DNA of 64,000 nucleotides from Aurelia coerulea (taxonomy: Eukaryota; Cnidaria; Scyphozoa; Semaeostomeae; Ulmaridae), in assembly GCA_039566865.1 (NCBI GenBank), contig CM076959.1:11949501-12013500 (forward strand), in the 5' to 3' direction. The notes beneath the pieces were generated by a model that had not been told where the DNA came from, searched no databases, and saw only the letters and a program-made list of their open reading frames with translations. Position 1 is the first letter of the stretch. Every line of letters begins with the position of its first letter. Of this stretch, positions 52,864 to 63,469 are shown piece by piece. The translations under genes and the position numbers were made by a program.

Positions 52864-54726
52864 AGCAAGGAACGGTTCATTAGGCCAAATGGCTGATAGG
52901 GTGGGGTCTTCACGAATATAGTGCCAGTGCTCTTTGATAATTTTACCGATTTGGGAAGTAGTTGGGTCGTATGGTACGATGAATGGAAGGGGCTTGGGGA
53001 GGGCATTTTCTGGGAGGTTATTAGAGAGAACGTGTTTTTGAGTCATTGTTGTGACCTTATTAAATTGTGTATAAATTTGAGTTTTGTTGTATCCTCTTTT
53101 AAGTAGGTCTGTACCGAGGTCCGTTAAGCATGATTTCAGTTTTACATCATCTGTAATGACTCGTCTGTACCTAAGGGCTTGGCTGTAAATGATACCTCTT
53201 TTTGTGGAGGCAGGATGGAATGACGTTTCATGTAATAGCCCACAGTTATCTGTTGGTTTAATGTAAAGTGAGCTTTTTAATTCTTTGTTCTCGTTTATGT
53301 GTATTTTTGTGTCTAGGAAAGGAATGTTTGTTCTGGAATACGACATTTCGAATTTGATGGTCGCGTGAATGGAGTTGATGAACTGATGGAAATCTCTTAA
53401 GGAATTTTCTCCATGGCCCCAAATCATGAAAATGTCGTCGATAAATCTTAACCACAATGTTGGTTGTTCTCTGTGGGTTGTGACGTCAAGGATAGATTTT
53501 TCGATCTCTCCCATGAAAATGTTAGCATAGCTAGGGGCGAAAGGACTCCCCATACTAGTACCATGTGTTTGGAGATAGTATTCATTGTTGAATGTGAAGT
53601 AGTTCTGTTTTAGGATGAATTCGAACATTTGTTTCAAGTCCTCTGCGGAGAGAGGCAGGTTTTCACCATAGAAGTTGATAAGTTGATTCAAATTGTATCG
53701 GATGCCCTCGTTGTGAGGGATGTTTGTGTATAGTGATTTTACATCGAAGGTAACTAGTATTGGGTTGTCTGGGATGTTGGGGTTGGAAAGGAGTATTGTT
53801 TGGAGGAAATGTGTTGTATCTTTGATATAGGATGGGAGAGATTCTACTATTGGCTTGAGGTAAAAGTCTAAATATTGCGAGAGGCCTTCCGTGGGGGAGT
53901 TGCAGCCAGAAACGATTGGTCGGCCGGGGGGGATTTCACTTTTGTGTATCTTCGGTAAGAGGTAAAATACTGGTGTGCGTACGTTGTTGCTTAAGTGTAG
54001 GAAGTCTGCCGTATTATTATCAAGTTTGCCATGCTTCTTAAGGCTGCAGATAAAGGACTCAATTTGGGTGGCTAGTTCTGTGGTGGGATCGTTGTCTATT
54101 TTGAGATAATAGTTTTGATCGTTTAGTTGCTTGTATGCCTCTGCGAGGTAGAGGTCACGGGGCCACAAAACGATTTTGTTACCTTTGTCTGCTCTCTTTA
54201 TTATGATGTCCTTGTTGTTCTTTAATTGAGTGAGGGCTAGCTTTTCGTTTTCGCTTAGGTTTTGTTTTGGAGGGAGGGGGTTGGCAAACAGTCTTTCAAT
54301 GGCAGAAAGGGTGTCTTTTAAGTATTTTTTAAGTGGTTTAGAGTCTGGAATGGGTGGTTCCCAGCTGGATTTTGTATAAAATGGGGGTTTTTTCGTTTGT
54401 TTACCTCTGAAGTGGTAGTGCAGATACATCTTTCTACGAAACTGTGAGAAAGAAGTTCTGACTGTGTTGAGGGAGACACTTTTTGGCGTGAAGACAAATG
54501 AGAGACCCTTGTTTAAGAGTTTTATTTGTGGAGTTGTAAGTTTGTGTTTCGTTAAGTTGACAATGTTGTTGACTGTGGGCTGCATTTTATGAAGCTTTTT
54601 GTACCATTTCTTGCGTTTAGAATTTGGTTTTTTGTGATTGTTGAGTTTTCTAGGTACCTGAAGGACCCTTCTAAGATGCAACGAGCCATTGGGGTGTTGG
54701 AGGGAGGGTTTGAATTTACGGCCCAC
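52807..54726 (-). CDS. Penelope-like reverse transcriptase
   Basis: 639 codons, no stop. A basic N-terminal region (KRKKWYKKLHK) is followed by KRADKGNKIVLW near 180, [20 protein letters not shown] near 260, motif [15 protein letters not shown] near 330, HGTSMGSPFAPSYANIFM (motif B) near 385, and the catalytic LRFIDDIFMIWG near 430. IPFLDTKIHIN and the terminal KRHKNIKDILVTTKF block complete a Penelope-type RT, which is related to telomerase RT. The protein stops exactly where most Penelope proteins continue into a zinc-ligand linker and GIY-YIG nuclease, so this copy is either C-terminally truncated or of an endonuclease-free type. The identical stretch in the second copy suggests recent activity. 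Confidence 0.93.
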   Translation of the reverse strand: MGRKFKPSLQHPNGSLHLRRVLQVPRKLNNHKKPNSKRKKWYKKLHKMQPTVNNIVNLTKHKLTTPQIKLLNKGLSFVFTPKSVSLNTVRTSFSQFRRKMYLHYHFRGKQTKKPPFYTKSSWEPPIPDSKPLKKYLKDTLSAIERLFANPLPPKQNLSENEKLALTQLKNNKDIIIKRADKGNKIVLWPRDLYLAEAYKQLNDQNYYLKIDNDPTTELATQIESFICSLKKHGKLDNNTADFLHLSNNVRTPVFYLLPKIHKSEIPPGRPIVSGCNSPTEGLSQYLDFYLKPIVESLPSYIKDTTHFLQTILLSNPNIPDNPILVTFDVKSLYTNIPHNEGIRYNLNQLINFYGENLPLSAEDLKQMFEFILKQNYFTFNNEYYLQTHGTSMGSPFAPSYANIFMGEIEKSILDVTTHREQPTLWLRFIDDIFMIWGHGENSLRDFHQFINSIHATIKFEMSYSRTNIPFLDTKIHINENKELKSSLYIKPTDNCGLLHETSFHPASTKRGIIYSQALRYRRVITDDVKLKSCLTDLGTDLLKRGYNKTQIYTQFNKVTTMTQKHVLSNNLPENALPKPLPFIVPYDPTTSQIGKIIKEHWHYIREDPTLSAIWPNEPFLALKRHKNIKDILVTTKFNK

Positions 54727-54928
54727 GTGTCCATGTGATGTGGCTAAAGAGAATATTGTTAAAAGCTGAAAAAAAATGTATATTAGTAAGTTATACGCGC
54801 TAGGAAGTATGCAAGAAGATTTATGACTAAAATTTTTTTTTTTTTTTTTTTGTTTTGTTTTGTTTGCAGTTCATTGATCATCAGCCTCTCGACCTGCACG
54901 ACGTTTCGGGGGCGTTATGAGCGGTTCG

Positions 54929-55158
54929 TTGTAAGAAATAATAATAAGATGAACGAAAAGAAATAAGGGGTATTACCAACCTGTTGTTTCTCCAGGTCTG
55001 TTCTCGTAACCTCGTTGCGGTGTCAATGGTGTTATTTAAGTCTGAAGTGGGAGGTTAATGGCGAAGCATCACTTACAGAAGGGGTCTTAATTTTTCTTGG
55101 CTTATTTGTTAAATTTGGTTGTGACAAGGATATCTTTGATATTTTTGTGTCTTTTCAA
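54929..55158 (-). repeat. Penelope pLTR repeat (5' partial copy)
   Basis: Nearly exact second copy of 52635-52863, lacking one A near 55068. It ends in the last RT codons at 55158. Confidence 0.9.
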
Positions 55159-55965
55159 AGTTTATATTTCTACACTGTAAAACACTAGAAAACCCAGAAG
55201 ATAAAAATACACTCGTCTGTACAACATCATGAATTGCCTCTAGGGCTAGTCACAGCTTCAGGCGCTGTATATGACAAAACATTAGACACCACTGATTTAC
55301 ACCACAAAAGCTGGTACATAAATACCCGTTGGTCTCATCACATTTCTTTCATGAAATTCGCGATGAAGGACTGGCGCGTGGAAACAAGACTAGAACAAGC
55401 TACAACTTTGAAAGAAAAACGTGAGTTTCTATACCCACTTGAGTTTCCTTATACATGAGTATAGTTAACTAATTCTCCTATCAATGTGTCACATTATCGT
55501 GGCAAAGCTACAAACAGAACAAACTAACAAACAAAGCCCAAACAAAGCAACATAAAACCGGGAAGAGAATGCTTTTCCCTGTGAAAACAGTTCAAAAACT
55601 GACAAAGATATATACATAGCTTACAGAAATAACTAATTAGAAAACCTACTGGCATGCGTGAGGGGCAGAGAGTAACTTTGGAAACAAGGTTACTGGATGC
55701 TCTGTGAACCTTATAGCGTCCCGACTGTAAAATGCATCCGAAACGCTGGTTCGCAGTTTGTTGGCTTGATGACTCGTACGCCTCCGCCATGCTGGTGGGT
55801 TAAATTAGTATACTTCAAACACTACACTACGTCTCTAAATGCATGTAGAGACAGTAAAACGTTTCCTGCAAACAAACTTTACATGGATGATCATCCTGCG
55901 GCGCTAGGCTGGCGATTAGTCATATTTCATATTGTTACTCACTTTTTATTGTTTGAAATATAAAC
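55159..55965. other. Unassigned stretch between the two Penelope copies
   Basis: A 74-codon frame at 55234-55458 reads like coding sequence (VYDKTL, LEQATTLKEKREFL) and has GTGAGT after the AAAGAAAAAC segment, but no family is recognised. The rest is AT-rich. Confidence 0.35.
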
Positions 55966-56346
55966 TTCCTACACTTAAGCAACAACGTACGCACACCAGT
56001 ATTTTACCTCTTACCGAAGATACACAAAAGTGAAATCCCCCCCGGCCGACCAATCGTTTCTGGCTGCAACTCCCCCACGGAAGGCCTCTCGCAATATTTA
56101 GACTTTTACCTCAAGCCAATAGTAGAATCTCTCCCATCTTATATAAAAGATACAACACATTTCCTCCAAACAATACTCCTTTCCAACCCCAACATCCCAG
56201 ACAACCCAATACTAGTTACCTTCGATGTAAAATCACTATACACAAACATCCCTCACAACGAGGGCATCCGATACAATTTGAATCAACTTATCAACTTCTA
56301 TGGTGAAAACCTGCCTCTCTCCGCAGAGGACTTGAAACAAATGTTC
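55966..56346 (+). pseudogene. Penelope-like element 2, left piece
   Basis: Encodes the RT segment from [18 protein letters not shown] to DLKQMF with the same protein sequence as copy 1, in opposite orientation. 5' truncated at 55966 and interrupted at 56346 by a DNA transposon. Confidence 0.9.
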
Positions 56347-57489
56347 CAGGGGCGGATCCAGACTATAGCAACTTATGCGCAAGCATAAGTCAGACTCTCA
56401 GAAACTTCAATTCGGTATTGCAAACCTCATTCAGTATATTATTTCCATTGAAAGATTCTATTTCGTTTTATTGTTTGCATCCATCATCATTGAATTGTGT
56501 GCGTAAGAGCGTAACTCTTTGTGTGCATTTGATTTCATTTATATGTCATCGTCTATGACTGAGCTTCCGCCTACGCGTTGAAATATTTTGTTTTTGCTTC
56601 GAATACAAGTCGGTATATTCTACTGGCCAGCATAGTCTTGAAATTATTGCCATTTTCTTCACTATATTCCAGAGCATAGGTGGGTCCGAAAATTGTCGAA
56701 GTAATTCCCATACATTTGATCTGCGTAGGTCTGTAAGCCAATGGGCGGTCAGCTCTGCTTCTGAAAGTTTGGGCGCGAGCATAGGTGGGATTTGAAGTAA
56801 CGAATGAGAAGCCGAGTTGACTTATGCTCAAGTTAAACTATCCAATAGAATTTCAAGTTGACCTATGCAATTGTTGTTTAAGAATCCAATAGAAATTCAA
56901 GATGACCTGAGCAATTGTTCTTCAAGTTTCCAATAGAAATTCCAGTTGACTTATGCAATTGTGCTAAGACTACAAAACCAAATAGTGGGCGGTCAAAGTC
57001 AAAAGTCAAAGTTCGAAGAAATGGATGTTCGCAGCAAAGGTTTCCCGTTTCTTCAAAACATACACAGCATCATTGTAAATAAAAACTTAGAAGATAAGGG
57101 GAGGAAGGAAGGATTGCATTTTATTCGAGAAAACTTGCAAGAGCTGTAAGAGATGGAAACCCACAGCCCCACCGCTGCTGATGATAGGCCTTAGGCCATC
57201 GTTGTTAGAATCGGCTGCTGTAATAATACAGTTTCCAGCGACCCAAACGTCCAGGGCCAATGGTTACGACCAGTGAAGTAAGCATAACTTGTTTACTTTT
57301 TAATTTACAATTTTTCAGTAAGCCCCCGCATTTTACGAAGTCATACAAGCTGAGAAAGGTTCGTTATATTGTTGAATCTAGACAAGAACAATAGGGGGGG
57401 GGGGCAGGCTCTGGTAGGCTCTGGTAGGCTATAATAATAATACCTTATTTAATGTTAGTTTTACGATAGTGTGAGCACTAATATACACT

Positions 57490-58600
57490 AACATGAAGCA
57501 ATTTTAGAGATTGCATTATGGAACTTATTGACTGCAAGCGTTGCAGGCGCATTGATTGTTGAAAAACCAATCTTTTATGAGAATTTTGAATTGATATGCA
57601 TTTTTGGATGACTTTATTTCATTTGGAAGAGAATTCCAAACCTTTGGACCCAAAAAGCTAATCGATTTTATGCCATAGTTTGTACTTTTGACTTTAGGAA
57701 CAACTAGAATGTCATTTTTTCGAAGATTATAGCTGGTTGATTTTGGGAGAAAATAATCTTTCATAAATGCTGGATTTAAGTTGTGCAAAGTTTTGTAAAT
57801 TTCAAGTGCCAATAGCCTAATAGAATGAATATGAATTGTAGTAGATTCGGCCTTGATTAGGAGATTACTATATGATGAAGCATAATCTGAGAGTGCTAAT
57901 CGTAGGGCCCTCTCGTTGACTTTCTCGATTTTCTTTTGGCTTGAATTACTGCAAAATAACCAGATAAGGGGACAGTAATTGAAGTGACAAAGAATGAAAG
58001 AATTCACGATTACTTGTCTCTCTTTGTTACCCATGAATCTAGCTAGTCTTTTGATTGCGTTTAGCTGCATGGCAGCTTTTTTACAGATATTATCGATATG
58101 TGAGTCAAATTTTAGTTGTTGGTCAATTTGAATTCCAAGTAGAGTTACTTCATTACTCACGTTTATTTTGAAATTATTGTTTATTTGAAATTCTTTAATT
58201 TGGTTATCATTTTTGCCAACAATCATTGACTGAAATTTAGATGGGTTGGCTGTCATATGATTTGACTTGAACCAGTTAATGCATTTATTGGTGTTAAGTT
58301 GCACTAGTCTATAGAGATCATCAGCATTCTCAGCAGAAATCGAAATTGTGTTATCATCTGCGAAATTACATAGGGAACCCTCCTGGATGAACAGAAAGAT
58401 ATCATTAATAAAGAGGTTGAAGAGCAATGGTCCAAGTATTGAACCTTGAGGTACTCCTTGACTAAGTGGCCCCCATGAACTAAAGTACCCATTTACCTTC
58501 ACCATTTGTTTTCTGTTTAATTCGAAATATATTTTATTGAAGTAAAGGGGTGGTTGCATCACTGATAGATTTAGATGTAGAAGTAACAAAATTAATCTTA
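57490..58600 (-). mobile_element. 5'-truncated LINE (group C) inside the DNA transposon
   Basis: Intact RT C-terminal frame with a short 3' UTR toward 57490. The 5' break near 58600 is abrupt. Confidence 0.75.
57525..58589 (-). CDS. LINE reverse transcriptase, C-terminal part (group C)
   Basis: 354 codons. Motif B GVPQGSILGPLLFNLFIND at 45-63, catalytic FADDNTIS at 76-83, WFKSNHMTANPSKFQSM, VTLLGIQIDQQLKFDSHI, thumb NYCPLIWLF, and a terminal QCACNACSQ tail. Motif A and the fingers are missing, so it cannot be an active polymerase. No stop codons, suggesting a young insertion. The first 20 residues before NRKQMVKVNG are probably not native sequence. Confidence 0.88.
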   Translation of the reverse strand: MLLLHLNLSVMQPPLYFNKIYFELNRKQMVKVNGYFSSWGPLSQGVPQGSILGPLLFNLFINDIFLFIQEGSLCNFADDNTISISAENADDLYRLVQLNTNKCINWFKSNHMTANPSKFQSMIVGKNDNQIKEFQINNNFKINVSNEVTLLGIQIDQQLKFDSHIDNICKKAAMQLNAIKRLARFMGNKERQVIVNSFILCHFNYCPLIWLFCSNSSQKKIEKVNERALRLALSDYASSYSNLLIKAESTTIHIHSIRLLALEIYKTLHNLNPAFMKDYFLPKSTSYNLRKNDILVVPKVKSTNYGIKSISFLGPKVWNSLPNEIKSSKNAYQFKILIKDWFFNNQCACNACSQ

Positions 58601-58888
58601 CTGTTCATTTTTAAAAGAGCTTGATATATGACCTTCATATTCAACGGGCAAAAAGCCCTAATTTAGTCCATAAATGATATACGACAGGAGATATTGTAAG
58701 GGTGTTTCCCATGGTATAAAGGGCATTTCCCATGCTTAAAAGGGCGTGGTCCAAAAAATTTTCTGGGGGCTCCGCCCCCAGACCCCCGTGTATCCGTCCG
58801 CCTGCGGCGTCTGGATATAGACCTCCCCCCTGTGCGCCTTCGGCGCTGCTTTGAGCATAGGTCAGATTTTCGGCTGGATCCGCTCCTG

Positions 58889-59514
58889 TGTTCGAATTCA
58901 TCCTAAAACAGAACTACTTCACATTCAACAATGAATACTATCTCCAAACACATGGTACTAGTATGGGGAGTCCTTTCGCCCCTAGCTATGCTAACATTTT
59001 CATGGGAGAGATCGAAAAATCTATCCTTGACGTCACAACCCACAGAGAACAACCAACATTGTGGTTAAGATTTATCGACGACATTTTCATGATTTGGGGC
59101 CATGGAGAAAATTCCTTAAGAGATTTCCATCAGTTCATCAACTCCATTCACGCGACCATCAAATTCGAAATGTCGTATTCCAGAACAAACATTCCTTTCC
59201 TAGACACAAAAATACACATAAACGAGAACAAAGAATTAAAAAGCTCACTTTACATTAAACCAACAGATAACTGTGGGCTATTACATGAAACGTCATTCCA
59301 TCCTGCCTCCACAAAAAGAGGTATCATTTACAGCCAAGCCCTTAGGTACAGACGAGTCATTACAGATGATGTAAAACTGAAATCATGCTTAACGGACCTC
59401 GGTACAGACCTACTTAAAAGAGGATACAACAAAACTCAAATTTATACACAATTTAATAAGGTCACAACAATGACTCAAAAACACGTTCTCTCTAATAACC
59501 TCCCAGAAAATAGC
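58889..59514 (+). pseudogene. Penelope-like element 2, right piece
   Basis: Resumes at TGTTCGAATTC and encodes EFILKQNYFTF, the B and C motifs (LRFIDDIFMIWG) and the thumb up to NNLPEN, identical in protein to copy 1. It is cut off about 50 residues before the end of the RT, where the split LINE resumes. Confidence 0.9.
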
Positions 59515-60025
59515 TAATGAGAGCATTTGTGTTATCGCACTTTAGCTACTGTCCACTTGTTTGGATGCTTTATGACCGAACTTTAAACCAAAGAATAAGT
59601 CATATTCACGAAAGAGCACTGGGCATTGCGTACAAGGATCACGGAGATGATTTTGGTTCTCTCCTGGAGCAGACCAATTCGGTGCCCATCCATGTAAGAA
59701 ACCTACAGTTGCTTTTGATGGAAATTTTTAAAACAATGTCTGATCTAAATCCACCTTTCATGAAGGATATTTTTATGTAGCGAAGTATCAGCAACGATCT
59801 AAGGCAAGGCGATGACGCTCAACTTCCAAAGGTGCGAACCATTTCCTTTGGAGTTGAGACCATAGCCTACCTTGGAAATAGACTTTGGCAGTTTTTACCA
59901 CACGAAATAAAACAATCAAGCACCCTTCCTATTTTCAAAAAACCAATTAGATGTTGGAATGGTGATAAATGCAACTGTAGGCTCTGCAAAACATATATTC
60001 CAAGAGTTGAGTTTCCTAACATGAT
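59515..60025 (+). pseudogene. LINE RT fragment (group C), 3' piece of a split copy
   Basis: Continues the thumb of the piece at 52385-52634: LMRAFVLSHFSYCPLVWML, HERALGIAYKDHGDDFGSLL, then after a stop near 59778 and a frame change FGVETIAYLGNRLWQFLP and the KCNCRLCK tail near 59968. The two pieces together form one RT C-terminal region interrupted by 6.9 kb of Penelope and nested DNA. Confidence 0.85.
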
Positions 60026-60189
60026 AAACGTTTCATGGGCCTTCTCGCAAGGGTGGGGGCGGTGCGCTGCTTCTCATTTGGATGGTGAGTGTGCTGTGCG
60101 GGATGTCCCCTTCACGATACAGGCACTATGGACTGCGGTTGAACTGGGGAATTGTGCCCCAGCGGCGGCCGTAGCTTAGTATATCTAGC
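60026..60189. other. Possible 3' UTR of the split LINE
   Basis: Relatively GC-rich short stretch between two LINE segments; nothing coding recognised. Confidence 0.35.
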
Positions 60190-62427
60190 TTAGTATATAT
60201 TCTCAAATAGAAATCCCATGTGTGAAAAGATAACTTTGATTGAAAATGGCAAGATCCTTTCAAAGGACGAGGAAATTGCAGAGTGCTTTAACGATTATTT
60301 TACAAACATCACAGATAGTCTTGATATTGACACCCTTTTCAAGGTGGTCTATAAACAACAGACAATAGATGAAATGGTTTTGAGAGCGATAGATAAATTT
60401 AAAGATCATCCCAGTATCATGGTGATTAAAGAATATGTAACAACGAATTGTACCATCTTTAAATTCTCTCATGTAAGCCCAACTGAGGTCATGAGGCAGA
60501 TAGATTTGCTTGATAACAATAAATCCAGTAGTGGGAATATTCCAACTAGCATTTTAAAAGCAACGAGAGAAATAATTTTTTCCTACCTAACTGACTGTAT
60601 CAATTCTGCTGTCTATGATTGTAAATTTCCAAATGAATTGAAGGAAGCTGATCTTAGCCCTCTATTCAAAAATGATGATTCAACTTTTAAGGGAAACTTT
60701 AGACCTATAAGTGTCTTACCCGCAGTTTCTAAAATCTACGAAAGAATTATAAAAGAACAAATCAGCTCGTACTTTTATGACAAACTCTCAGGAGTGTTAT
60801 GTGGTTTTAGAGAGGGGTTTAGTACGCAACATGCTTTGAGAAAAATGGAGGAAATGTCTTGACGCATCAGGCATAGTAGGGACTATTCTAATGGATTTGT
60901 CCAAGACATATGACTGTCTGCCTCAAGACCTCCTTATTGCAAAATTGGAAGCTTATGGATTAGATGTAAATTCTTTAGTTAAGTCTTTTTTCTTTAGTTA
61001 AGTCGTGTATTTTTAAATGTCTACCTAAAATTAGATGCCATGCAATATTTGCGAAAATGCCTTATTTACCAATCCAAACAAAAGTCAACCTGATCGCAGA
61101 TATTTCTCATGGCATGTAATTTGAGACAGACCATAGTAGTTTTAGCTCAATGTCTAAATGGCCTCGGGGTAGTCACAGCCTTTTGCTCCTCGGGGTATCG
61201 TTCCTGTAGTATTGTATAGTAATTTTGTAGGTAGTAACATATATATTGTAATTTTTTAGCGGATATAAAAATATAGAAAAAAGATGCAAATAGCCTTCGC
61301 TTAATGTACAGTTATTTGGATAGTCGTCATCAAAGGGTAAAAATTGGTTCATATAGAAGTACCGCAAAGGAAATCAAAATTGGGGTACCACAAGGATCGG
61401 TCCTAGGTCCCTTGCTCTTTAATATCTTTATTAATGACCTGTTTCTTATTAACCTAGACACTGAGATATGCAATTTTGCAGATGATAATACCTTATACTC
61501 GTGTGGACATGATCTGCAAGAAATAGTGACCAATTTAGAGAATTATCTCAGTAAATTACTTGAATGGTTTAAAAGCAATGGAATGGTTGCAAACCCTAAA
61601 AAGTTCCAGCTAATGTTCCTTGGTTTGAAAGGGAAAAAACGGCTACGTCTTAACATCGAGGACGACAACTTACCTACAGCAGATCACGTTAAACTCCTCG
61701 GGGTGGAAATTGACAGCAAATTAACGTTTAACAAACACATTGAAACATTATTTTCTAAAGTCAATAAAAAGGTCAGTGCTTTTTCTAGGATAAATAATCA
61801 TATCTCTAGAGAGCAGGCATTAACAGTTTGTAACGCGGTAATCTTGTCGAACTTCAAGTATTGCCCTTTGATATGGCTGTTCTGCAATAAAGGTGCAAAT
61901 AAAGAAATTGACCGCACTCATAAACGTGCACTTCGGATCCTCTATAAAGATTACGAATCATCATTTGAAACATTGCTTGCTCGAAGGTGCAGCAATAGTA
62001 TACATATCAAAAACATACAGAAACTGATGACAGAAATTTACAAGTCCATGAATCACTTGAACCCTTCACTTGTATGGGAATTTCATGAAAAGAAACCAAT
62101 AGCATACAATTTAAGAATACAAAACCTGTGCAAGCTGCCAACAATTAAGACATTTGGCTTTGGACTCGAATCACTGTCTTTTCGAGGAAGTTTCCTATGG
62201 AATACTCTTGATGACAGTATCAAACAAGAACCAACACTGTCGCGTTTCAAAAAGAGGATCAAAGAATGGACTCCAGATAGATGCACCTGTAAAATATGTC
62301 GCTAAAAACATTTTTTTTTCTACTTTGTATATATCATGTTTGTAAATAGTTGGTTTGAATTAGTATTATCTTTATACTACTGTAAATACCGACTTTAAAT
62401 ATTGATATTAAATTGAATTGAATTGAA
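60190..62427 (+). pseudogene. LINE RT (group C), nearly complete but broken
   Basis: 60218-60862 encodes the RT fingers: GKILSKDEEIAECFNDYFTN, LDNNKSSSGNIPTSILK, NFRPISVLPAVSKIYERI. A frameshift near 60850 leads into ILMDLSKTYDCLPQDLL (motif A, usually SKAFD). About 310 bp of foreign sequence then interrupts at 60985-61297. The frame 61304-62305 resumes with GVPQGSVLGPLLFNIFINDL, FADDNTLY, LLGVEIDSKLTFNKHI, the thumb (YCPLIWLF) and the RCTCKICR tail. The 3' UTR ends in an (ATTGA)n run at 62408-62428. The foreign insert resembles 18960-19090 and may be another LINE 3' end. No endonuclease. Confidence 0.87.
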
Positions 62428-62460
62428 TTATGCGTGTGGGGGATCCCTCGCGCAGTGTGT

Positions 62461-63103
<643 letters not shown>

Positions 63104-63469
63104 AACTTCTAGCTGATGAGCTGCTATAGAAACGTATAACAGATTTGTCGCGCAATTCAATTCTGAGGAAAGGTGAACATCTTGCCATAACCCAACATAC
63201 CAACACACAAAAGCAGCCAAAAGAACTGGGACTGATCAGGAATTCATGAGGAAGTTGCTACTCTTACTTTCCTTTTTTACGTTTTAAGTTCATGTTCGAT
63301 TCTTTTTCGGTGGTTTTGCAATATTACGTTTTTATTTTATTTTTATACTCCAGCTGCCCTGTCCATAAATTTTGAAAGAAAGTGTTGTAGCGTTGGATTT
63401 GTATTTTTTACAATTGAAAATGGCTGAATGTTGTTGCGTTGTTGTTGTTGTGTTATCATAAATAGACAA
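63104..63469. other. Unassigned stretch
   Basis: AT-rich, with a GTTGTTGTTGT tract near 63433. No gene recognised. Confidence 0.45.

Larger units (their letters stand above)
52635..55158 (-). mobile_element. Penelope-like element 1, with pLTR-type direct repeats
   Basis: One full RT ORF on the minus strand preceded (at higher coordinates) by a partial upstream copy: 52635-52863 and 54929-55158 are direct repeats that differ by about one base and include the last RT codons plus 3' UTR. This tandem, 5'-truncated arrangement (pseudo-LTR) is characteristic of Penelope-like elements. A T-run at about 54832-54850 lies in the leader. Confidence 0.88.
56347..58888. mobile_element. DNA transposon with CAGGGGCGGATCCAG ends, inside Penelope copy 2
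   Basis: CAGGGGCGGATCCAG at 56347 and (reverse) CAGGAGCGGATCCAG at 58888. TGTTC is duplicated on both sides, and the intact site is visible in Penelope copy 1 (reverse of about 53620). A 5-bp duplication with CAGGGG ends fits a hAT-like element. Subterminal repeats of TTGACYTATGCAATTG with CCAATAGAAATTC recur three to four times at 56815-56965. A GC-rich segment lies near the right end (58765-58860). A LINE occupies much of the interior; no transposase is recognised. Confidence 0.82.

Noticed and set aside
54880..54950. Hammerhead ribozyme in the Penelope pLTR
   Set aside because: On the minus strand GAAAC, GTC and CTGATGA are present, as expected for Penelope pLTRs, but only six unpaired bases separate GTC from CTGATGA and no stem I or stem II could be drawn. 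It may be a decayed version; a covariance-model search (Rfam hammerhead) would decide.
55234..55458. 74-codon frame between Penelope copies
   Set aside because: No recognisable domain and it overlaps no known element; recorded only as part of an unassigned stretch.
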